This document shows, one piece after another, positions 1-8,000 of a stretch of 44,264 nt of DNA. The notes under the pieces are model-generated. The model saw only the letters and a program-made list of their open reading frames with translations. It was not told where the DNA came from and did no database searches. Origin of the DNA: Runella sp. (GTDB lineage Bacteria; Bacteroidota; Bacteroidia; Cytophagales; Spirosomataceae); NCBI RefSeq assembly GCF_027484545.1, contig NZ_JAIXST010000136.1, positions 1 through 44,264 on the forward strand. Reading direction: 5' to 3'. The translations under genes were made by a program, and so were the position numbers. Positions within the stretch are counted from its first letter, which is position 1. The number at the start of each line of letters is the position of its first letter.

Positions 1-105
1 CTAAATACAAAAAAATATCGCCTGCTATGAAACAAGGCTTGACAAAACGTATCTATTCGCTCGAAGAAGTGCTCATGATGAGACCTTTAATGATTGCCAT
101 AACTT

Positions 106-425
106 AGTGTTCCAGTACCTGAAAGACCAAATCCCAAACAAATCCGCATCAACCCAGACCTGTACGAAAAGGCTTTAGTTGAGGCAAAAAAAGCGGGTCC
201 CAAATTTTCAGATTCTGCCGCGTGGGCGGTGCCATCTAATCCCACTTGGGCTAATGCGCGCGCATTGGTAGTATGATTAAAATTAACCAAAGCTACTATG
301 TCCTGGCACAAGTTTTAGTTCAACATGAAAAAATTCTTGATGACTATTTGCGTAAACAAGACATTTTGCTCAATATTGCATTCGCGACTTGGTTACCCTT
401 TCAATGTTTCGCAACGTCGAGGTAG
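106..425 (+). pseudogene. Decayed coding fragments, first one ribbon-helix-helix-like
   Basis: Two short reading frames overlap as ATGA at 273-276. The first is open from 103 and ends with TGA at 274-276. It has no ATG, but it contains a stretch reading IRINPDLYEKALVEAKKAG, which resembles the strand-helix pattern of ribbon-helix-helix (CopG/Arc-type) antitoxins. The second, 273-425, would encode 50 residues starting MIKINQSYYVLAQ and is not recognised. A third small frame (26-106, starting MKQGLTKRIYSLEEVL) precedes them. The missing start and short frames suggest a broken gene or toxin-antitoxin relic. The resemblance is weak and rests on pattern only. The opposite strand also has an open frame here, so the coding strand is not certain. 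Confidence 0.28.
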
Positions 426-433
426 AACACAAT

Positions 434-516
434 TTAGTACCTATATATGTATAATCAATTAATATCGTAGCATATTAGTACCTATAATATGTATAATCAA
501 TTAATATCGTAGCATA
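434..516. repeat. Tandem duplication, 41/42-bp unit, two copies
   Basis: Copy one is 434-474 and copy two 475-516. Both begin TTAGTACCTATA and end AATATCGTAGCATA. They differ only by one inserted base in the AT-rich middle. The pair abuts directly and ends about 30 bp before the thioredoxin-like gene at 548. No clear TTTG/TAnnTTTG promoter was found between the repeat and that gene, so the repeat may contain the upstream control region. Confidence 0.85.
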
Positions 517-547
517 ACACTGTCAATTTTAACACATTTTTTGACCA

Positions 548-1804
548 ATGATACCTTTTAGTAAAACTTTTTTAAAACGAGGTCTATTTTTAGGCTTCAT
601 CTGTACTATGATGCTCAGAACTGGTTTTGGGCAGGGCATTAACTTTTTGGAAGGAGGATTTAATTCTGTAGCTGACGCTGCCAAGAGAGCTAATAAAACA
701 TTATTTGTCGAAGTTTATTTGACAGGTTGCCCTCATTGCGCTGCTTTGGCTCCTATATTGGAAGACAAAAAAGTCGGCGATTATTTTAATACTCATTTTG
801 TTAGCTATAAGGTTGAAGCCAATTCGGTTGATTCTAAATTGTTACAACAACAAAAAGGTATTACCTACGTGGAGTTTCCCCTCTTTTTCTTCTTCGACCC
901 TAACTCCGGGCAACTAATTCATCAAGCGGCACCAAGTGAAAAACCCAATCGAGCTGAGGCTATTGAAGAAGTAATTAAGCACGGAAGGGATGCTGCCGAC
1001 CCTAGCCAGCGTACAAGTGCCTATGCAGCTCGTTTTGCAAAGGGAGATAGAGATTTAGGTTTTTTGATTAACTATGGTAAATATGCAAAGGCTACAAAAG
1101 ATAATGATAAACTATGGCTCATCAATCAGGAGATGGGTAAACTAATTGTTTTGCCGAGCGACTTACAAAGCCCAGTCTGTTTTTATATCATTCAACGCTT
1201 AATCAATGATTTTAGTAATCCGATAGCAGCGTATTTTTTTAATAATCTACCTAAATATCGTGCAAAGTTTCCTGCAAAAGATATCAAAGAAGCCGGAGAG
1301 AGTATATTGTATTATACAATGTACGGAAAAAGAGCCAACGAAATTACAGCGCCTGAAATAGTTGAAGTACGTAAGGCATTTATAAAATTGGGCGTTACTC
1401 CTGAAATTGCCGGAAGCCGTACTATTTTAAAAGAATTAGAGGCCTATTTTAGAGCCAAAGCCACAGCGAAGGCAACAGCACGCTTGAATGAGTATCGTCG
1501 TAGTGCACCCATGGTTATCACAGATTATGCTTACTTAGTGAGATATTTTAATGAGAAGGCAACTGACAATTCATATATACCCTCACTACTGACCTGGGTG
1601 AATGATGGGCTCAAACTGGCAAAACCTACTGAGCGAAACTCGAAAGAAGTAGCCGAGCTATATGTGGAACAGTCTAAGGCTCTAATGAGGATAGGTAAAA
1701 AAGAGGAGGCTAAGAAAGCAGCACAGATAGCACTTACTACCGCAAAAGCTGCAAAAATAGAGGTAAAGCCGTATATAGATGAATTAGCACGCATCAACAA
1801 ATAG
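548..1804 (+). CDS. Secreted thioredoxin-fold protein with DsbA-like CPHC motif
   Basis: 418 residues, predicted exported thiol-disulfide oxidoreductase. Residues 1-28 form a signal peptide (basic start, hydrophobic core, ending near TGFGQG). A thioredoxin fold follows at about 35-150: the strand TLFVEVYLTG leads into C61-P-H-C64, and a probable cis-proline is P111 in YVEFPLFFFF. CPHC is the dipeptide arrangement of E. coli DsbA, while reducing thioredoxins usually have CGPC. That is family knowledge; the direction of reaction here is inferred. Residues 150-418 look alpha-helical and repeat-like (possibly TPR-like) and are not assigned. The protein acts in the periplasm or at the envelope. 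It lies 295 bp upstream of a giant cysteine-rich T9SS protein on the same strand, a plausible substrate. The ATG follows an AT-rich leader; no strong ribosome site is visible. Confidence 0.82.
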   Translation: MIPFSKTFLKRGLFLGFICTMMLRTGFGQGINFLEGGFNSVADAAKRANKTLFVEVYLTGCPHCAALAPILEDKKVGDYFNTHFVSYKVEANSVDSKLLQQQKGITYVEFPLFFFFDPNSGQLIHQAAPSEKPNRAEAIEEVIKHGRDAADPSQRTSAYAARFAKGDRDLGFLINYGKYAKATKDNDKLWLINQEMGKLIVLPSDLQSPVCFYIIQRLINDFSNPIAAYFFNNLPKYRAKFPAKDIKEAGESILYYTMYGKRANEITAPEIVEVRKAFIKLGVTPEIAGSRTILKELEAYFRAKATAKATARLNEYRRSAPMVITDYAYLVRYFNEKATDNSYIPSLLTWVNDGLKLAKPTERNSKEVAELYVEQSKALMRIGKKEEAKKAAQIALTTAKAAKIEVKPYIDELARINK

Positions 1805-1851
1805 GGCTTTCTGTATCATTAAAAAAAACTTAAAATAGATATTCGTTTTTT

Positions 1852-1882
1852 TTTGTTTTAGTAGAGACTTATCGTATTTTTG
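1852..1882 (+). promoter_or_regulatory. Bacteroidota-type promoter for the giant adhesin gene
   Basis: TTTG at 1852-1855, a 19-nt spacer, then TATTTTTG at 1875-1882. This fits the Bacteroidota primary-sigma consensus TTTG-N19-TAnnTTTG exactly. Transcription should begin near 1888-1890, leaving a leader of about 210 nt before the ATG at 2100. Confidence 0.75.
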
Positions 1883-1888
1883 TGAGTC

Positions 1889-2099
1889 GTATTATTACGC
1901 AACTTCCCAAACCTCAATTTATGTTAAACAAACTAACTATTAGAAGCCTATAAATACAGGAAGTCTTTTATGACTCGGTAATGCTGAAACGAGCGGGAGT
2001 GCTCGATAAGCCAAGTTAAGAAACACATCCTCCCCGAAGGATGAATACAATTCACAAACAACGTCTTCTATTGGGGAAGAAGGCCGAAAACAAATTCAA
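1889..2099 (+). promoter_or_regulatory. Long hairpin-rich 5' leader of the giant adhesin mRNA
   Basis: The leader holds four short stem-loops. AGTC 1962-1965 pairs with GACT 1972-1975. CGAGC 1990-1994 pairs with GCTCG 2001-2005. CATCCT 2026-2031 pairs with AGGATG 2038-2043. TCTTC 2064-2068 pairs with GAAGA 2076-2080. TCCCC at 2031-2035 could also pair with GGGGA at 2073-2077, so the last two hairpins have an alternative or pseudoknot pairing. It does not match the core of any riboswitch class I could recall (SAM, TPP, cobalamin, c-di-GMP). It may be a translational control leader or simply a structured UTR. Confidence 0.45.
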
Positions 2100-5000
2100 A
2101 TGAAACCAATAAAATTTTTACTTTCGCTTTTTGCGGCTGTATTGGTAACAGTAAGCGTTTGGGGACAGGGAGCCTTAAAACCCCCTGTCAATCCTAGCGG
2201 GGTACAGTGTGGAGGAGGCCGCGTAGCGGTCGGCACCATTACGCCTGATACTCTTACGGGCTTTGCCGCAGGCTGTGCCACAGTTGCTATTTTTGCGGAT
2301 CTTGTTGACCTAAGCGGAAACGTTGTTAGTACAACTGACACTGCAGGTATAACAAGTGTAACGGCAGGTAGCTTGGGCGCTCCCGCTGCACCTACTGCGG
2401 CATTGTATTACCCAGCGAGCCCTGGTAGCAATCTGTTTATTCGCTATCGTTCAGCAGCGGCTTCGGGTGGTTGCTCTTACTCTATTTTAAGCGCAGGTCC
2501 TGGCTTCAGCGTAGGATCATCGGTTGCAGCTCCAAGTGGCCAGGTATTGTCTGCCACAAATGTATGTAATGGTACTCAAATCACAGCAGCAGCTTCAACC
2601 TGCCCAGCAGGAACTACATTGAAACTCTATTCTGCACTTACTGGTGGTTCAGCATTAGTTCTGCCGGCAACGACAACTACAGGTATAGTAACGGCATCTG
2701 TAGGTACATTTACCGTTTATGCTGCGTGTGCACAAAATGCACCAGGTATTTGTGAAACTCCAACACGTGTAAAATTAACTTACACAGTTGTAGCACCTCC
2801 TGCTACTCCAACAGCTTTTACTTTGAGTAAGACTAGATTGTGTGCTAGCGAGGTAGCATCAACGACGATTACTATTCTTGCGCACAACTGTGGAGTAGGT
2901 CAGCAACCATTTGTTTCAACAGATTCGACTGGTGCAACTGTTTTAGGTTTGGCGGGTGTTCCTTTTCCAGCAGCGACAAAAGATACTACTATATACTATA
3001 GTTTCTGTAAGAATACGGCAATAGAAAGTTGTATTTCAAGCAAAGCTGCAACAACAGTTAGTATAGTGGTTACTCCTAACCCGATTGCTCCTTTTTCGGT
3101 ATCGTTGAGTAAAACCAGTGCATGTCTTTCGTCCGTAGGTACATTGAGTGTTATTGGTACCTGTTCAGGAATTGGCGAAACAATGGAAGTATATACATCC
3201 GCCACTGATACAACTAAAATTGCTTATGGTTTAGCAGCGGCGAGTGCTTCAACTTCACTGAATATTCCATCAGTGCCTAATACATCTGGAACTACTACTT
3301 ATTATGTACAGTGTAGATCAGCATCGCCAGCAAATTGTTCAAGTGCCCGTGTATTGGCAGGTACGTTTACAGTATTACCTGATATTGCAGCACCAAGCGG
3401 GCCAATATTGTCTACCCAAGAAGCATGTTTACTTTCTACCATCACCGCAAATGCTTCAACCTGCCCAGCAGGAACTACATTGAAACTCTATTCTGCACCT
3501 ACTGGTGGAGTTCAAGTTACTCTGCCGATAACGGTTATTGGTTCATCTGGAGATATAAATAACCTTTATGCTGTGTGTGTACAAACGGCAGCACCTGGTT
3601 GTGAAACCTCTACTCGTACAAAAGTAACTTATGTAGTTGTAAGCTATCCAGCTACTCCAGGAGCTTTTACTTTGAGTGCGACTAACGTGTGTTATGCTCA
3701 GGCACCATCAACGATGCTCAACATTACTGCGCATAGCTGTTTGGTAAGTGAGCAACCATTTGTTTCAACAGATTCGACTGGTGCAACTGAATTAGGTTTG
3801 GCGGGTACTTCTTTTGCCGCACCAACGACAATAGGTACTACTAATTATTTTTCTTTCTGTAAGAAGACTTCAGCAACAGGTTGTATCAGTTTACGTGGTG
3901 GTACAATCGCTGTAAATGTTAATCCTACTCCGATTGCTCCTTTTAGAGTATCATTGGATAGAAGTAGTGCACCGTGTCCTACAAACGTAGGTGCACCATT
4001 GAGTCTTACTGCTACCTGTTCAGGTGTAGGCGAAACAATGGAAGTATATGATGTCGCTACTGGTGGTACACCAATTGTCTATGCGGCAGCACCAGCGGGT
4101 GCTGCAACTACAGTGCCTGTAGGAGCGGCGCGTACTGCAACTACTACTTATTATGTACTGTGTTCATCTCCTACACCTGTTTGCGTAAGTAGCCGTGTAC
4201 CGATTACGTTTACAGTAGGACCTGATGTTGCTGCACCAAGTGGATCGATATTGTCGGCCACAACGGTATGTCAAAATTCAGTTGTAACTGGGGTTTCTGC
4301 TGCTTGTCCAACAGGGACAACTTTGAGATTCTATGATGCAACTGGTGCACTTGCTAGCGTACCGACGACTACTCCAGGTATCGTTCGTCTGTCGTCGACG
4401 GCTACTCCAGGTGACTTTGTCATTTTTGCTGCGTGTGATAAAGGAGACGGTTGCGAAACCTCTATCTCTAATCGTACAAGAGTAAATTATACAGTTATAG
4501 CACGTCCAGCTACTCCAGCAGCTTTTACTTTGAGTGCGACTAACGTGTGTTTTGCTCAGGCACCATCAACGACGCTTACCATTACTTCGCACAACTGTGC
4601 AGTAAGTGAGGTGCCATTTGTTGCAGTAGATATTATTACTAAATCACCTGAATTAGGTTTGGCGGGTGCTCCTTTTGCTGCACCAACGGCAATAGGCGCT
4701 ACTATTTATGTTGCTTTCTGTAAGAATACAATAACAGGTTGTATCAGTGCACCAGGTGGTCAAACCACTGTAACGGTTAATCCTACCCCGATTACTCCTT
4801 TTGGCGTGTCATTGAGTAAAAGCAGCGCACCATGTCCTTCAAACTTGGGTACATTGAGTGCTACTGCTACGTGTTCAGGTATAGGCGAAACAATGGAAAT
4901 ATACACAGTTGCCACTGGTGATTCACCAGTTAACATAGCTGCAGCATCGACAGCTGGTCCAACTACCGTGTCTATTACGCCAGTGCCTTCTGTAACTACT

Positions 5001-8000
5001 ACTTATTATGTACAGTGTACATCTGCTTCACCTGTTTGTGCAAGTAGCCGTGTATTGGTAGGTACGTTTACAGTAGGACCTGATATTGCTGCACCAAGTG
5101 GATCGATATTGTCGGCCACAACGGTATGTCAAGGTCTGTCAATTACTCCGGTTTCGGCTGCTTGTACAGGGACAACTTTGAAACTCTATTCTGCACCTAC
5201 AGGCACAGCTACAAGTGCTCTGCCGACAACTACTGTAGGTACAATTGACGTTTATGCTGTGTGTGTTGCAACAGGTGGTTGCGAAACCTCAACTCGTACA
5301 AAAGTAAGTTACACAGTTGGAGCACGTCCAGTAGCTCCAGCAGCTCATACTTTGAGTGCGACTGCCTTGTGTGCTGCTCAGACAGGAGCAACGACGCTTA
5401 CCATTACTGCGCACAACTGTACGGTAAGTGAGCAACCGTTTGTTTCAACATCTGCGAGTGGTGTACCTGAATTAGGTTTGGCGGGTGCTTCTTTTGCCGC
5501 ACCAACGGTTACTACTGAGTATTATTCTTTCTGTAAGAATATTGCATCAAGTTGTATCAACAGTTTAGGTACAACTGGAACTGTGGTAACGGTTAATCCT
5601 ACCCCGATTGCTCCTTTTGGGGTGTCATTGAGCAAAAGCAGCGCACCATGTCCTTCAAACTTAGGTACATTGAGTGTTACTGCTACGTGTTCAGGTGTAG
5701 GCGAAACAATGGAAGTATACAAAGCCGCTACTGGTGGTACAGCAGTTAACATAGCTGCCGCAGCGACGGGTGGTCCAACTACCGTGTCTATTACATCAGT
5801 GCCTTCTGTAACTACTACTTATTATGTACAGTGTACATCTGCTGGGGCTGTTTGTCCAAGTAGCCGTGTATTGGTAGGTACGTTTACAGTAGGAGCTGAT
5901 ATTGCTGCACCAGGTGCACCGATCTTGTCTGCCACATCGGTATGTGAAGGTGCGTCAATATCTCCGGTTTCGGCTGCTTGTCCAGCAGGGACAACTTTGA
6001 AACTCTATTCTGCACCTACAGGCACAGCTACAAGTGCTCTGCCGACAAATACTGTAGGTACAATTGACGTTTATGCTGTGTGTGATGCAGGAAGCGGTTG
6101 CGAAACCTCTACTCGTACAAAAGTAAGTTACACAGTTGTAGCACGTCCAGTAGCTCCAAGTCCTTTTACTTTGAGTGCGACTAACGTGTGTGCTGCTCAG
6201 GTAGCCTCAACGGCGCTTACCATTACTGCCCATGCCTGTGCAGTAAGTGAGCAACCATTTGTTTCAACATCTGCGAGTGGTGTACCTGCATTAGGTTTGG
6301 CGGGTGCTTCTTTTGCCGCACCAACGGTTACTACTGAGTATTATTCTTTCTGTAAGAATACAGGAACAGGTTGTAATAGTGCAAACAGTGCTTCTGTAAC
6401 TCTGTTAACGGTTAATCCTACTCCGATTGCTCCTTTTGGGGTGTCATTGAGTAAAAGCAGCGCACCATGTCCTACAAACTTAGGTACATTGAGTGTTACT
6501 GCTACTTGTTCAGGTATAGGCGAAACAATGGAAGTATACACAGTCGCTACTGGTGGTACAGCAGTTAACATAGCTGCCGCATCGGCGGGTGGTCCAACTG
6601 CCTTGTCTATTACATCAGTGCCTACTGTAACTACTCCTCTTTATGTACAGTGTACATCTGCTGGGGCTGTTTGTGCAAGTAGCCGTGTACCGGCAGGTAC
6701 GTTTACAGTAGGAGCTGCTATTGCTGCACCAAGTGTATCGATATTGTCGGCCACAACGGTATGTGAAGGTGCGTCAATATCTCCGGTTTCGGCTCCTTGT
6801 GCAGCAGGGACAACTTTGAAACTCTATTCTGCACCTACAGGCACAGCTACAAGTGTTCTGCCGACAACTACTGTAGGTACAATTGACGTTTATGCTGTGT
6901 GTGATGCAGGAAGCGGTTGCGAAACCTCTACTCGTACAAAAGTAAGTTACACAGTTGTAGCACGTCCAAGTGCTCCAGCACCTTTTACTTTGAGTGCGAC
7001 TAACGTGTGTTTTGCTCAGGCACCATCAACGACGCTTACCATTACTGCGCATAACTGTTTGGTAGGTGAGCAACCATTTGTTTCAACATCTGCGAGTGGT
7101 GTACCTGAATTAGGTTTGGCGGGTGCTCCTTTTGCCGCACCAACGGCAATAGGCACTACTACTTATCGTTCTTTCTGTAAGAATACAATAACAGGTTGTA
7201 ACAGTGCAGGCACTTCTGGACCTACGGTAACGGTTAATCCTACCCCGATTGCTCCTTTTGGTCTGTCAATGAGTAAAAACAGTGCACCATGTCCTACAAA
7301 CGTAGGTACATTGAGTATTACTGCTACTTGTTCAGGTATAGGCGAAACAATGGAAGTATACAAAGCCGCTACTGGTGGTACAGCAGTTAACATAGCTGCC
7401 GCAGCGACGGGTGGTCCAACTACCGTTTCTATTACATCAGTGCCTACATCTGGAACTACTACTTATTATGTACAGTGTACATCTGCTTCACCTGTTTGTG
7501 CAAGTGGCCGGGTAGTGGCAGGTACGTTTACAGTAGGAGCTGAAATTGCTGCACCAAGTGCACCGATATTGTCGGCCACAACGGTATGTCAAAATGCGTC
7601 AATTACTGCGGTTTCGACTGCTTGTCCAGCAGGGACAACTTTGAAACTCTATTCTGCACCTACAGGCACAGCTACAAGTGCTCTGCCGACAACTACTACA
7701 GGTACAATTGACGTTTATGCTGTGTGTGATGCAGCAGGTGGTTGCGAAACCACTACTCGTACAAAAGTAAGTTATACAGTTGGAGTACTTCCAACTACAC
7801 CAGCAGCTCACACTTTGAGTAAGACTGCCGTGTGTGCTGCTCAGGTACCATCAACGACGCTTACCATTACTGCGCACAACTGTTCGGTAAGTGAGGTACC
7901 ATTTGTTTCAACATCGGCGAGTGGTGTACCTGAATTAGGTTTGGCGGGTGCTTCTTTTGCCGCACCATCGGTTACTACTTCTTATTTTTCTTTCTGTAAG

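Noticed and set aside
87-311. - strand ORF of 74 codons
   Set aside because: Lies opposite the RHH-like fragment, has no recognisable motif and no promoter; cannot be preferred over the + strand reading.
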